Positions 1-9,832 are shown, numbered from the stretch's first letter. The stretch: 64,000 bases of DNA from Paraburkholderia fynbosensis (GCF_902859935.1 NZ_CADIKI010000006.1:124001-188000); one strand, 5' to 3'. Notes: generated by a model not told the origin, from the sequence alone. Program-made: numbers and translations.

Positions 1-2891
1 TCCACCGCCGCCTCGGCGATGCCCACGCCGCGTGCGCGCAGATGCCGTGCGAATTCGACAATCAGGATCGCGTTCTTCGCCGAGAGCGCGATCAGCAGCA
101 CGAGACCGATCTGCGTGTACAGGTTGTTGGCGGCGCCGAGCAACGCCAGCGTGCCGGCTGTGCCGAGCAAGGCGAGCGGCACCGCGAGCACCACGGCCGC
201 CGGCAGCAGCCAGCTTTCGTATTGCGCGGCCAGCACGCAGAACACCAGCAGCACGCCCACGGCGAATACCCAGTACGCCGAGTTACCGACCAGCTTCTCC
301 TGATACGACATCGCGGTCCATTCATAACCGATGCCGGACGGCAGGATGCGCGCGGCTTCCTGTTCAAACGCGGCGATGGCGTCGCCGGTGCTGAAGCCGG
401 CCGCCGGATTGCCGTTGATCGCCGCGGCCGGCGCGAGGTTGTAAAGCGTCGCGACGGCCGGGCCGACGCTCGGACGCGCGTCGATGAAGGTGCCCAGCTC
501 GACCATATGGCCGCTGTTGCTGCGAATCTGCAGACGGCGGATGTCGTCGGTCTGACGGCGGAACGCGCCGTCCGCCTGCACGAACACGGGGAACGTGTGG
601 TTGAACGCGGTGAACTGATTCACGTAGCTCGACCCGACATAGTCCTGCAACAGATCGAACACGTTGCCCACCGGCACCTGCAGCGACTCGGCCTTTGCAC
701 GATCCAGCGTCAGTTCGACGCTCGGCACCGCCGCGCGGAACGGGCTGAACACGCGCTGCAATTCAGGGCGCTTCGCGACGCCCGCGATCAGCGCGTCGGT
801 GGCTTCCTGCAGGCGTCGATAGTTCTGCGTGCCGTCGGTGAGGAACACCTGCAGTTGCACGCCGCCGCTGTTGCCGAGACCCTGGATCGGCGGCGGCACG
901 ATCACCACCGAGCGGACGTCGGGCAGCGTCGCCAGTTCGTTATTCATGCGCAAATACAGCGAGCGCAGGTCCTCGCCTTTGCCGCGCTTGCTCCAGTCAT
1001 CGAGCGTCACGTAGATCAGCGCGGAATTCGGCACTGACGCGTTGTTGTCGAGTGGCGAGATGCCGCCGATGGACACCACGTGGTTCACGCCCGGAATCGC
1101 ACCGATCCGCTTTTCGATCTGCCTGCTCGCCTCGCGGGTGCGCTCGAGCGAGGCCGCGTCGGCCAGTTGCGCGGCGATCAGCACATAGCCCTGATCTTCG
1201 AGCGGAATGAAACTGGTCGGCACGCGCGTGAGCAGGAACACGGACGCCGCGCCGAGCACCAGCGCAATTACGAGCGCGAGGCCGCAGCGCCGCACGAACC
1301 ACAACACCACGTGCACATAGACGCCTTCGACGCGCGCATAGCCCCGGTCGAACACGCGATAGATCACGTTCGGCTTGCCGGGCCGCGCGTGCCGCAGCCA
1401 ACGCACGCTTTGCACCGGCTTGAGCGTGACCGCGTTGATCGCGCTGATCACCGTGGTCGCCACCACCACCAGCGCGAACTGCCGGTACATCTGGCCGGTG
1501 ACGCCGCCCAGAAACGCCGACGGCAGGAACACCGAAATCAGCACCAGCGTGATGCCGACGATCGGCCCGAGCAGTTCGTGCATCGCGTCGATCGCCGCCT
1601 GCTTCGGCGCCTTGCCCTGCTCGATGTGCTGCGTGATGCCTTCGACCACCACGATCGCGTCGTCGACCACGATGCCGATCGCCAGCACGATCGCGAACAG
1701 CGTCAACAGATTGATCGAGAAACCCAGCAGGTAGATCGCGCCGAACGTGCCGATGATCGTCACCGGAATCGTCGTGGCGGGCACGAGCATCGCGCGCCAG
1801 TTTTGCAGAAACAGCAGGATCACCAGGAGCACCAGCAAGGCCGCTTCGAACAGCGTCTTGTACACGTCGACTACCGATTGCCGCACGAAGGTGGTCGTGT
1901 CGAACGGCAGTTGGTAGCTGATGCCCTGCGGCATGTTCTTTGCAAGACGCGCCATGGTCGCCTTCACCGCGTTGCCGACTTCCAGCGCATTTGCTTCGGG
2001 TAACTGATAAATGGCGATGCCCGCCGCGGGCCGGCCGTCGAGATTGAAGAACTGCCCGTAGCTGGACGAGCCGAGTTCGCTATGCCCGACGTCGCGAATC
2101 CGCACGAAGCGGCCGCCGTCATCCGGATCGGCCTTGATGATGATGTTGTCGAACTCGGCCGGCGTGGAAAGCGCGCCCTGCATCGTCACCGTGAGCTGGA
2201 ATGCCGCGCCGCCGGCGTTCGGCTCGGAACCGAGCTGCCCCGCGCTCACGTCCCGGCTCTGGCTCTGGATCGCCTGCATCACGTCGGCGGCGCTCAGATT
2301 GCGCTGGCTCAGTTTGCGCGGGTCGAGCCACACGCGCATGCTGTACTGGCCGGTGCCGAACACGCTCACGTCGCCGACGCCTGGCAAACGCGCGAGCGTG
2401 TCGCGCAGATTGATCACCGCGTAGTTGCTGAGAAACAGCGAGTCGTAGCGTGGGTCAGGCGATTCGAGCGTGTAGAGCTGCAGGATCGCGGTCGAGCGCT
2501 TGCGCACGGTCACGCCCTGCTGCTGCACCGCTTGCGGCAATTGCGCGGTAGCGGCCTGCACGCGGTTCTGCACCAGCACCTGCGCCTTGTCGACATCGGT
2601 GCCGACGGCGAACGTGACCGTGAGCGTATAGGTGCCGTCGTTCGTGCTGGTCGACTGCATGTACAGCGCGTTTTCCACGCCATTGACCTGCGATTCGATC
2701 GGCAGCGCCACGCGGTTGATCAGCGTCGCGGCACTCGCGCCAGGGAAGCGCGCGACCACTTGCACGGTGGGCGGCGTGATCGGCGGATATTGCGCGATCG
2801 GCAGATTGATGAGCGCGACCGCGCCGAGCAACATCACGATCAGCGCGATCACATTGGCGAAGACCGGCCGCTCGACAAAGAAGCGGATCAT
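1..2891 (-). CDS. RND efflux permease, HAE1/AcrB family (partial, C-terminus beyond left edge)
   Basis: Inner-membrane proton-driven pump subunit of a tripartite efflux system that would export hydrophobic or amphiphilic compounds. The visible ~963 residues begin MIRFFVERPVFANVIALIVM, a typical HAE1 start with the first membrane helix. The TM4 proton-relay pair is present in VVDDAIVVVEG near residue 400, and the family has about 1040-1060 residues, so only the last ~90 are missing. The start ATG overlaps the adaptor stop in an ATGA arrangement, which supports translational coupling. The operon order is OMF, adaptor, permease, less usual than adaptor-permease-OMF. Substrate cannot be told from sequence. 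Confidence 0.95.
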   Translation of the reverse strand, partial: MIRFFVERPVFANVIALIVMLLGAVALINLPIAQYPPITPPTVQVVARFPGASAATLINRVALPIESQVNGVENALYMQSTSTNDGTYTLTVTFAVGTDVDKAQVLVQNRVQAATAQLPQAVQQQGVTVRKRSTAILQLYTLESPDPRYDSLFLSNYAVINLRDTLARLPGVGDVSVFGTGQYSMRVWLDPRKLSQRNLSAADVMQAIQSQSRDVSAGQLGSEPNAGGAAFQLTVTMQGALSTPAEFDNIIIKADPDDGGRFVRIRDVGHSELGSSSYGQFFNLDGRPAAGIAIYQLPEANALEVGNAVKATMARLAKNMPQGISYQLPFDTTTFVRQSVVDVYKTLFEAALLVLLVILLFLQNWRAMLVPATTIPVTIIGTFGAIYLLGFSINLLTLFAIVLAIGIVVDDAIVVVEGITQHIEQGKAPKQAAIDAMHELLGPIVGITLVLISVFLPSAFLGGVTGQMYRQFALVVVATTVISAINAVTLKPVQSVRWLRHARPGKPNVIYRVFDRGYARVEGVYVHVVLWFVRRCGLALVIALVLGAASVFLLTRVPTSFIPLEDQGYVLIAAQLADAASLERTREASRQIEKRIGAIPGVNHVVSIGGISPLDNNASVPNSALIYVTLDDWSKRGKGEDLRSLYLRMNNELATLPDVRSVVIVPPPIQGLGNSGGVQLQVFLTDGTQNYRRLQEATDALIAGVAKRPELQRVFSPFRAAVPSVELTLDRAKAESLQVPVGNVFDLLQDYVGSSYVNQFTAFNHTFPVFVQADGAFRRQTDDIRRLQIRSNSGHMVELGTFIDARPSVGPAVATLYNLAPAAAINGNPAAGFSTGDAIAAFEQEAARILPSGIGYEWTAMSYQEKLVGNSAYWVFAVGVLLVFCVLAAQYESWLLPAAVVLAVPLALLGTAGTLALLGAANNLYTQIGLVLLIALSAKNAILIVEFARHLRARGVGIAEAAV

Positions 2892-4099
2892 GAGCGGCCC
2901 TGCGCGGCCGCGGCGATCACCTGCACCTTGACGCCGGGCGACACCGCCAGCGCGCCGCCGGTCACGACCCGGTCGTCGGCGTCGAGGCCCGCCGTAATCG
3001 CGCGCTGCGCGCCGAACAGGCCGCGCGTCGTCACCGCGCGCCGCTCGATCACGCCCGCGCCGTTGACGACCAGCACGAACGCGCCCGCCTGTTCGCGCAG
3101 CAAGGCGGTGTCGGGCACCAGCAGCACGTCGTGCGGCGCGCCGGCGGGGATGTGCACCTCGACCGACATGCCCGGAATCAGATGCGCGTCCGGGTTCGCG
3201 ATGTCGGCGCGCAGCCTGAGCGTGCCGCTGTCGGAATCTACCCGCGTATCGACGAATTCGAGCGCGGCGTTCTGGCCTTGAGCGGCGGGCGCGCCGGGCA
3301 CGTTGACGCGCACCGTGCGCGGCGGCCGCGTGAAGAGGCCAATGCGGTTCGCGTCGCGCTCGTTCAGCGTGAAATTCACATAGACCGGCTGGATGCGATC
3401 GAGCGTGGCGAGCTTCGCGGAGTCCGACGCGCCGACCACGTTGCCGACGTCGAACGCGCGTGCGCCGATGCGGCCCGCGAACGGCGCGCGTATTTCCGTA
3501 TAGCCGAGATTGATGCGCGACATGTCGCGCTTGGCTGCGGCCTGGTCGCGTGTGGTCTGCGCTTTCTGCAAGGTCGACTCGGAGGTCGCGTTGTCGGACG
3601 TGAGCTGCTTCTGGCGTGTCAGTTCCTGTTCCGCGTTATCGAGCGCGGCCTGGTCGTACACGAGTTGCGCGCGATACGTATCCGGCTCGATGCGAAACAG
3701 CAACTGCCCCTGCTTCACGTAAGCGCCGTCGGTGAAGCCGATTTCCTTCAGCGTGCCTTGCACGCGCGCGACCAGCGTGACCGTGGCGGACGGCGCGACC
3801 GTGCCGTTCAGATCGATCTGTTCGCGTACCTCGCGGGCGAGCGGCCGTGTCACGGCGACTTGCGGCAACGCGGTTTGAGAGCCCGGTGCGTTGCTGTCGC
3901 GGCAGGCGGCCAAGGTCATCGCGAGCGCGAGGCAGAGTGCGACGGTGAGCCTTGTTGCGCGTGCTGCGTTTGGTATCGTATCGGGCCGTGCGTCCGCTTC
4001 GCACCTCGCGTCACGTCCCGTTTCGACCGTTGCCCCGCCACACCGTTCCACCACACCGTGATGCCCCATCACGTCATTCGCCATGTTGTTATTTCCCAT
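2888..4099 (-). CDS. RND efflux periplasmic adaptor lipoprotein (MFP, AcrA-like)
   Basis: Periplasmic adaptor joining the permease downstream to the outer-membrane channel upstream. An N-terminal hydrophobic stretch ends in a lipobox-like AMTLAAC, so a lipid-anchored mature protein is expected. The biotinyl-lipoyl and hairpin parts follow (TLVARVQGTLKEIGFTDGAY, then the coiled-coil region), and the second lipoyl half has RAPFAGRIGARAFDVG. I chose the ATG at 4099 because GGAGGG lies 10 nt upstream; starts at 4117 and 4084 are also open. The chosen start overlaps the OMF gene by 11 nt, and the stop overlaps the permease start by 4 nt. The ~30 residues before the hydrophobic segment are unusually polar for a signal peptide, so the real start may be internal. 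Confidence 0.93.
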   Translation of the reverse strand: MGNNNMANDVMGHHGVVERCGGATVETGRDARCEADARPDTIPNAARATRLTVALCLALAMTLAACRDSNAPGSQTALPQVAVTRPLAREVREQIDLNGTVAPSATVTLVARVQGTLKEIGFTDGAYVKQGQLLFRIEPDTYRAQLVYDQAALDNAEQELTRQKQLTSDNATSESTLQKAQTTRDQAAAKRDMSRINLGYTEIRAPFAGRIGARAFDVGNVVGASDSAKLATLDRIQPVYVNFTLNERDANRIGLFTRPPRTVRVNVPGAPAAQGQNAALEFVDTRVDSDSGTLRLRADIANPDAHLIPGMSVEVHIPAGAPHDVLLVPDTALLREQAGAFVLVVNGAGVIERRAVTTRGLFGAQRAITAGLDADDRVVTGGALAVSPGVKVQVIAAAAQGRS

Positions 4100-5663
4100 T
4101 CTCTGGCTGCCCTCCACCCGCGCGCGCGAGCGGCGAACTCGCGGGCGGATTCAACAGCCGCCCCCAATTCGTGCGCCGCGCCATCTCTTCGGCCACCTGT
4201 TCGCTGACCACCTGCTGCCCTTGCGCGACCTCCCATCCGCCGCCAAGCGCCCGATACAGCGACACCGCCGCGAGCGCGGCGAGCCCCTGGTTCTGCGCGA
4301 GCGAATCGCCGTCGCGCAATGCCGAACGCGACGCGTCGAGCACCGTGTCGTATGTGACCGAACCCGAGCGATACTGCGCATTCGCCAGCTTCAACGCCCG
4401 TTGCGATGCGTCGGTTGCACGCGCTGACGCGGCCAGCGCATCGAGCGTCGTGCGTAGCCCCGAGATCGCGTCCTCCACTTCTTTCTGCGCCTGCAGCACC
4501 GTGTTCTGATAGTCGAACACGGCCTCCTGAAACGACGCGTCCTGAATCCGCACCGCGTTTTGCAACTGATTGCGATCGAGAATCGGCAACGTGATGCCCG
4601 CCGAAAAGAGGCCGATCGTCTTGCTGCCCCATTGCGTGAGCCCGATGCCGTGCTGTTCGCCTGACGTCAGTCCGAACAGCCCGGTCAACGACAACGACGG
4701 ATACAGCTTCGCCTTCGCCGCGCCGATCAGCGCCGATTGCGCGGCCGCGTTGAGCGCGGCCTGCCGCACGTCGGGCCGGCGCCGCAGCAGATCGGCGGGA
4801 ATGCCGACATCGATCTGCGTCGGCGGCACCGGGATCGACGCGCTGCCCTTGAGTTGCGCGTCGACCGCGCCGGGCGGATCGGCGAGCAGCACCGCCAGCG
4901 TATCGCGATCCTGCGCGCGCGCCTTGATGAGCGGCGGAATCTGCGCCTCGGTTTCGGCCACCAGGGTGGCGGCCTGTTCGACATCGAGCTGGCTCGACGC
5001 GCCGCGCTTATAGCGCGCCTGGGTCAGCGTGAGGCTCTGCTGCACCGACTTCAGATTCTCCCGCGCGACCGCGATGCGCTGGTCGAGCGCGCGCAGATCG
5101 ATGTACGCATTGGCGATATCGCCGAACAGCGACACGAGCGCGTTGTCGTACGCGGCTTCCGATACGCGCAACTGCGCCCGGTCAGATTCGATCTGCCGGC
5201 GATATTTGCCCCAAAAATCGATCTCCCAGCCGGCATTCACATGCAGATGCTCGGCCCACAGATGCGCCGGCGGAATCGGCCCGACGCCGCTCGTGTTGAT
5301 ATGGCTCGCGCCCACCGAGACGCTGCCCGACTGCGGCAGCAGATTCTGCTCGCTGATCGCGAGCTGCGCGCGCGCCTTGAAGATGTGCAAGCCGGCCACT
5401 TGCAGCGTCAGGTTGCGTTCGTAGGCGCGCTGTTCGAGCGCGGTGAGCACGGGGTCGTTGAACGCGGTCCACCAGGCTGCCTGCGCGGCGGGCGCGGTCG
5501 GCGCGCTGCCCGGCAAACTTTCCAGCCACTGGTCTTCGAGCGTCACGTCAGGCTGCTTGAAATCCGGGCCAACTGTCATGCAACCGGTCAGCGCCGCACC
5601 GAGCGAGACGATCAACGACGCGCTGACGATGCGCAGGCGGCGGGACGTGGCAGGTTTCATCAC
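4089..5663 (-). CDS. Outer-membrane efflux channel lipoprotein, NodT family
   Basis: TolC-like outer-membrane factor that forms the exit duct of the RND pump encoded downstream. A signal peptide ends in the lipobox-like ALTGCMTVGPDF, and the CxTVGPDF motif is characteristic of NodT lipoproteins. The two OEP repeats are visible: a first alpha-helical half around ALEQRAYERNLTLQVA, and a second beginning near PADLLRRRPDVRQA. At 524 residues it is slightly longer than the usual 470-510 because of a C-terminal tail. Two ATGs in tandem (5663 and 5660) are possible starts; no strong Shine-Dalgarno is visible. It is the first gene of the leftward operon. Confidence 0.94.
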   Translation of the reverse strand: MMKPATSRRLRIVSASLIVSLGAALTGCMTVGPDFKQPDVTLEDQWLESLPGSAPTAPAAQAAWWTAFNDPVLTALEQRAYERNLTLQVAGLHIFKARAQLAISEQNLLPQSGSVSVGASHINTSGVGPIPPAHLWAEHLHVNAGWEIDFWGKYRRQIESDRAQLRVSEAAYDNALVSLFGDIANAYIDLRALDQRIAVARENLKSVQQSLTLTQARYKRGASSQLDVEQAATLVAETEAQIPPLIKARAQDRDTLAVLLADPPGAVDAQLKGSASIPVPPTQIDVGIPADLLRRRPDVRQAALNAAAQSALIGAAKAKLYPSLSLTGLFGLTSGEQHGIGLTQWGSKTIGLFSAGITLPILDRNQLQNAVRIQDASFQEAVFDYQNTVLQAQKEVEDAISGLRTTLDALAASARATDASQRALKLANAQYRSGSVTYDTVLDASRSALRDGDSLAQNQGLAALAAVSLYRALGGGWEVAQGQQVVSEQVAEEMARRTNWGRLLNPPASSPLARAGGGQPENGK

Positions 5664-5906
5664 GCGTTTTCGCAGGCTTCAAAGTGCGGCTGATGGTTCG
5701 GCAGCATGGCGCGCGGCACGCGCGGCATGGCGCAAGACGAAGCAGATCGGACCACGGGCAAATGGCGGCGCCACGTTAGCGGCGTTACGCGTCGGCCGCG
5801 GAGTTCGCACGGTGACGGCCCGAGCGGATCAAGCGGCCAGGCGACCAAGGCGGTTGCGCACGCTGCACCGCGCCACCCTCTACGATCGCGCCGATGCCCG
5901 CGCGGC

Positions 5907-6200
5907 TCAGTGCGCTGCCGCGCGTTCCTGCATGAATGCCGCAATTTGCGGCAACGTGACGTAGCCCGTCCTCTGCGTATCGATTTCGTCGAAATGCTGC
6001 GCGACCCTCGGCATGCCCGCTTCGGCTTGCGCCTTCGTGAGCTTGCCGTCGTGCGTGGTGTTGGCGTTTGAAAAGCGCGTTTGCACCTGCTGCGCCATGC
6101 GCTCCATACGCTGCGGGTTGGCGCCTTGCGGTGCGGCGCTCTGCGCGAACGTGACGGTAGAGGCGCAGCACAGCAGCATCGCGGCGAGCAACTTTTTCAT
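5907..6200 (-). CDS. Small secreted EF-hand domain protein
   Basis: A 97-residue protein with a clear Sec signal (MKKLLAAMLLCCASTVTFAQ) followed by about 75 mature residues. Two EF-hand-like segments can be seen: FSNANTTHDGKLTKAQAEAG and FDEIDTQRTGYVTLPQIAAF, each with a loop and a following helix. The loops keep only part of the Asp/Asn calcium ligand set, so calcium binding is possible but not assured. The start at 6200 has GGAGTC just upstream; the reading frame is open further upstream but without signal-like sequence. It probably acts in the periplasm. Function is unknown. Confidence 0.8.
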   Translation of the reverse strand: MKKLLAAMLLCCASTVTFAQSAAPQGANPQRMERMAQQVQTRFSNANTTHDGKLTKAQAEAGMPRVAQHFDEIDTQRTGYVTLPQIAAFMQERAAAH

Positions 6201-6686
6201 GACTGACTCCTTCGACTGAGGTTGAGCCATCTTGCGTCGCCTGCCGATGCCGCGATCCGTTTCGATGACAGGCCGAATTCTTGTGGATGCGCCGCTGGCT
6301 GGCAATTGCAGAATCATGTCGAGTTATGTCATGGGCTTTCGCGAGCGCCCTGCGCGGCCTTTCACGCGGCCCTCGCGCGTCCCTTCGCGACGCTTCCCGC
6401 CGACGCCCAGCACTTGCTTCATACAGACGAATACGACGCCGCGCACCTGAGCGCACGCGGTCTCGTCGCGACATCGAATGAAATGAGTTTGCCGTGCCGT
6501 TTTGCGCGCGCGTTGCGTATCTTTCGTCTGCCGGCGCAGCAGGCATTAGCAAGCACCACATGCGCTGCCGGCACCCTTCGCGCCACATGCGCCTCGCGGA
6601 ACGGCCGAGCCTCCACGCGAATCCGGACCACAGTCGAGCCGCCGCTTCGCCGGAAGACGCGCGGCTCAACGCCTCAGGAGTACCAA
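6201..6686. other. Intergenic region, 486 bp, between divergent genes
   Basis: No coding region with a plausible start and ribosome binding site was found here. It must hold the promoters of the EF-hand gene (leftward) and of the Val/Tyr/Pro-rich gene (rightward), but no clear -35/-10 pair or operator stands out. Confidence 0.5.
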
Positions 6687-7028
6687 GTGACTATTCGTCT
6701 TGTCTGCGCCTCTACTTTTGCCGCCCTCGGTCTTGCCTGTTCGTCGACGGCATTCGCGAGGGGCGTCGTGTATATGCCCGCGGCCGTGGTCTACGCGCCG
6801 CCGCCGCGCGCGGTCTATTACGCGGTGCCGGTCAGTCCGGTGTATGCGACGGCGCCGCCTCCGGTTGCCGCGCCTGTGGCGGTGCCGGTTACGGCGGCCG
6901 TCACAGTGCCGCCCCTCGAGCCGGCGCCGATGTACACCACGGTCGTCGTGCCCCCGCCCACCACCTATGCGGTCGCGCCCGCTCCCGCCGTCAGCTACGC
7001 GCAACCGGTCGTGATGATGCCGCGCTGA
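6687..7028 (+). CDS. Small secreted Val/Tyr/Pro/Ala-rich protein
   Basis: A 113-residue protein with a GTG start preceded by CAGGAG at a 6-nt spacing. An N-terminal signal peptide ends at about SSTAFARG. The mature part is low complexity, rich in valine, proline, tyrosine and alanine, with repeated YAPPPRAVYY / YATAPPP / YAVAPAP-like units and no charged core or cysteines. Such proteins are probably surface- or cell-wall-associated in Gram-negative bacteria, but no function is known. The next gene begins about 210 bp downstream and is not obviously linked. Confidence 0.7.
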   Translation: MTIRLVCASTFAALGLACSSTAFARGVVYMPAAVVYAPPPRAVYYAVPVSPVYATAPPPVAAPVAVPVTAAVTVPPLEPAPMYTTVVVPPPTTYAVAPAPAVSYAQPVVMMPR

Positions 7029-7240
7029 GCGTGCGCTCGGTGTGTGGGCTGATCCGGTGTACGGATCACTGCAAAAGACCGCCGGTGCCCGCATGGAAGA
7101 GACTGTGCGCAAACCCGCCGACCAATCGTTGCGATGGAGAAGAGGCCGCCACCGGCGCGCGCCGCACGGGCCCTGGAATGGCGCTTGCTGAATGCTTTCA
7201 GGCAGCGTCGGCCACAACGGCATTCTTTTGGAAACATCAG

Positions 7241-7486
7241 ATGGGACATCAAGACATCGACAAGGAAATTGGGCACCTCGAAGTCGTCTTCGGGTTGATC
7301 TCGACGCGCGACCGCTTTCCGCTGTCGTACTGGCATCAGCGTCTACGCGCGCTGCTCCGTGAGTCGATGATGCCCGCGCAACGGGCGCGCGTCGCGCGGC
7401 TCGAAGCGACGCTGCGCTCGTTGAGCGCGGCGGAGGAAACGACCCGCGCGCAGCGGCAGCGCAGTTCAACCGCGGCGCAGCGGTGA
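7241..7486 (+). CDS. Small hypothetical protein, 81 aa
   Basis: An 81-residue soluble protein starting MGHQDIDKEIGHLEVVFG with a weak GGAAAC six nt upstream. It is predicted mostly helical, with a basic C-terminal half (RARVARLEATLRSLSAAEE) that could form a short coiled coil. No signal peptide or membrane segment is present. I do not recognise the family. The codon use is typical of the neighbouring genes, which supports it being real. Confidence 0.6.
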   Translation: MGHQDIDKEIGHLEVVFGLISTRDRFPLSYWHQRLRALLRESMMPAQRARVARLEATLRSLSAAEETTRAQRQRSSTAAQR

Positions 7487-7549
7487 AGCCCGCGCCGGGG
7501 AGCAACCCGCCCGCAAGGCTGGACCCGACCCGCCTGGCCGCTCAGCCGG

Positions 7550-8797
7550 TCAGAAGAGAAGCCGCGCGCCGAGCGCCAGCACAAGCGCGGGCACCATCAC
7601 GAGCACGCCGACCTTCAGAAACTTGATGAAGCTCACGTCCTCGCCTTCGCGGCGAATCGCGTTGAGCCAGAGGATCGTCGCGAGCGAGCCGGTGATCGAC
7701 AGGTTCGGGCCGAGATCGACGCCGATCAGCAGCGCGTCGATCACCCGCTCGGGGCTCTGCGCCTGCAACACCGTCGAACTGGCGATCAGCCCGGCCGGCA
7801 GATTGTTCATCAGGTTGCTGCCGAACGCGATGATCGTGCCGGCCCAACCCGCCGTCGCCAGTTCGTTGTGTTCGGTCGCGCGCCGCAGCGTCGTGGCCAG
7901 CGCCGTGATGACGCCAGTGTGGTCGAGCATCTCGACCAGCACGAACAGCGCGGCGACCAGCGGCAGCACGCTCCACGAGATCTCGCGGATCATCGGCAGC
8001 GGCGACTTGCGCTCAAGGATCAGCACGACCAGCGCGGTCAGTGCGCCGAGGATCGCAGTGGGCATCCCGAGCGGGACATCGTAGGCGGAGACCGTCAGCA
8101 GCACGCCCGCCGTCACCGCGATGCCGGCCAGAGCGACGCGTCCGCTCGACGACAGTTCGACGGCTTCGAGATTCGCCTCACAGATGCCCGCGAGCGCGCC
8201 GCGCTGGGTCCAGCGCAACATCACGTAAGTCGCGACGATCGACAGCACCGACGGCAACGTGAAGCGCATCATCCACGCGCCGAGCGCGGGCGTGTGATTG
8301 CCGTACAGGACGATGTTGGCCGGGTTCGAAATCGGCAGCACGAAGCTCGCCGCGTTGGCGACGAACGCGCAGACGAACAGCAAGGGCAGCGGCGGCGTCT
8401 TCGCTTTTTTGGCTGCGGCGAACACGGCCGGCGTGAGCACGACCGCGGTGGCATCGTTCGACAGAAACGCGGTGATCACCACGCCGACCAGGTACACCAA
8501 CACGAACAGCCTGCGCGGCGAACCTTGCGCGTGGTTGACCGCCAGCACCGCGACCCAGTCGAACAGACCTTCGCGGCGACCCACCTCCGACAGCAGCATC
8601 ATGCCGAACAGGAACAGGTAGACGTCGGTGCCTTTGCCGATCGCCTCGAACGCGAGGTGCGCGGGCAAGAGCCCGAGCGACACCAGCAGGAGCGCGCCGG
8701 CGACGGCCCACACGGCTTCGGGCCATTTGAAAGGCCGCGTGATGACGCCGGCCGTGGCGATGGCGGCGATACCCCAAGACAGGAAAACGGAATTCAC
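7550..8797 (-). CDS. ArsB/SLC13-type anion permease
   Basis: Polytopic inner-membrane transporter of the arsenite/anion (ArsB/NhaD-like) superfamily, 415 residues with 10-12 hydrophobic segments. The hallmark LSNDATAVVLTPAV lies near residue 110, and a second half-repeat motif FGSNLMNNLPAGL near residue 330 matches the inverted duplication of the fold. I chose the GTG at 8797 because it overlaps the stop of the upstream small gene in a GTGA arrangement; the open frame extends further but would bury the first helix. No arsR or arsC is next to it, so arsenite export is plausible but not proven, and another anion could be the substrate. Confidence 0.85.
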   Translation of the reverse strand: MNSVFLSWGIAAIATAGVITRPFKWPEAVWAVAGALLLVSLGLLPAHLAFEAIGKGTDVYLFLFGMMLLSEVGRREGLFDWVAVLAVNHAQGSPRRLFVLVYLVGVVITAFLSNDATAVVLTPAVFAAAKKAKTPPLPLLFVCAFVANAASFVLPISNPANIVLYGNHTPALGAWMMRFTLPSVLSIVATYVMLRWTQRGALAGICEANLEAVELSSSGRVALAGIAVTAGVLLTVSAYDVPLGMPTAILGALTALVVLILERKSPLPMIREISWSVLPLVAALFVLVEMLDHTGVITALATTLRRATEHNELATAGWAGTIIAFGSNLMNNLPAGLIASSTVLQAQSPERVIDALLIGVDLGPNLSITGSLATILWLNAIRREGEDVSFIKFLKVGVLVMVPALVLALGARLLF

Positions 8798-9087
8798 GGC
8801 ATAGGCCCTGGATGATGGGTTGTGAGCGAACACAGTGGCATCTTGCCGACGCCGCGCAAGCGCGCTAGAGCCGGTGACAGCGGCGAACCATGACGCTGAG
8901 CGAACTCCATGCTGGCCCAGTCGATCTTCCACGGAATCGCCCGGGTCGATTCGAGCAGGGTCCCGTAGACGGCCGCCTCGTGCTCCAGGTAGCCTTCCAC
9001 GCCCGTCGCGCGAGGCGCCGCTTCCTGCAGCTCCTGCCGCAAAAAATCCGCGCGGAGCGCGGCGGATTGCGTTCCGGTCCGGGTCAT
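8794..9087 (-). CDS. Small hypothetical protein coupled to the ArsB-like permease
   Basis: A 97-residue soluble protein starting MTRTGTQSAALRADFLRQEL, with GAGGAA about 10 nt upstream. Its stop codon overlaps the GTG start of the permease gene by four bases, so the two are probably translated together. It has no cysteines that would mark it as an arsenic sensor, no membrane segment and no recognisable domain. A role alongside the permease is inference from coupling only. Confidence 0.65.
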   Translation of the reverse strand: MTRTGTQSAALRADFLRQELQEAAPRATGVEGYLEHEAAVYGTLLESTRAIPWKIDWASMEFAQRHGSPLSPALARLRGVGKMPLCSLTTHHPGPMP

Positions 9088-9274
9088 CGGTGGTCGTTCC
9101 TCGTTGAGAGTCAGCCGGAAAATTACCACAGCGAGAGCGTATTTCAATCGCATTAGCGTTACTACCACAACAATCTGTTCTCTTGCGCCCGCCTATTCAG
9201 TTTTTATCAGCCTGCCTACCATCCGCTTTCACACGCGACATTCACTCAAGACCTCGCCATGCACGAGCACAACC

Positions 9275-9832
9275 ATGCCATCACGTCCTTCCGGTAATAA
9301 AGAACGCTACAACGGCGGCGCGATTGCGCTGCACTGGCTGATCGCGGTGCTGATCGTCTGCGGCTTCTATATCGGCTGGATCATGACCGATATCCCCGGC
9401 TTCACACCCACCAAGCTGAAGTACTTCTCGTGGCACAAGTGGATAGGCGTGACCGTGTTCGTGCTCGCCGTGCTGCGCGTGCTGTGGCGCGCGAGCCACC
9501 GCGCGCCGCCGCTCGAGCACGCCACGCCCGCGTGGCAGAAGGTGGCCGCGCATCTGGTGCATGGCCTGCTGTACCTGCTGATGCTGGCGATTCCGCTGTC
9601 CGGCTACTTCTACAGTTCGGCGGCGGGCATCCAGGTGGTGTATCTCGGCATCGTGCCGCTGCCCACGATCATCGGCCCGGATCAGGCGCTCAAGGCCACG
9701 CTGCGCACGCTCCACGTGCTGCTCAATTACGCGCTGCTTACGCTCGTGGTTATGCACGTGCTGGCCGCGCTCAAGCATCAGTTCGTCGATCGCGACGGAA
9801 TGCTCGCCCGGATGATGCCGTTTCTCAAGTAA
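9275..9832 (+). CDS. Cytochrome b561 family protein
   Basis: Four-helix inner-membrane di-heme cytochrome that transfers electrons from the quinone pool. In 185 residues the expected haem-ligand histidines appear in ALHWLIAVLIV (helix 1), HLVHGLLYLLM (helix 2) and VMHVLAALKHQF (helix 4), plus FSWHKWIG and LRTLHVLLN. The start ATG at 9275 puts the first helix at the usual place; the frame is open upstream but non-hydrophobic. It is followed at short distance by two yceI genes, the same association as yceJ-yceI in E. coli, which suggests a shared role in isoprenoid or quinone handling in the periplasm. Confidence 0.93.
   Translation: MPSRPSGNKERYNGGAIALHWLIAVLIVCGFYIGWIMTDIPGFTPTKLKYFSWHKWIGVTVFVLAVLRVLWRASHRAPPLEHATPAWQKVAAHLVHGLLYLLMLAIPLSGYFYSSAAGIQVVYLGIVPLPTIIGPDQALKATLRTLHVLLNYALLTLVVMHVLAALKHQFVDRDGMLARMMPFLK

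Noticed and set aside
2082..3281. 399-codon plus-strand open frame opposite the first RND permease and adaptor
   Set aside because: Shadow of genes with clear motifs; Arg/His-rich.
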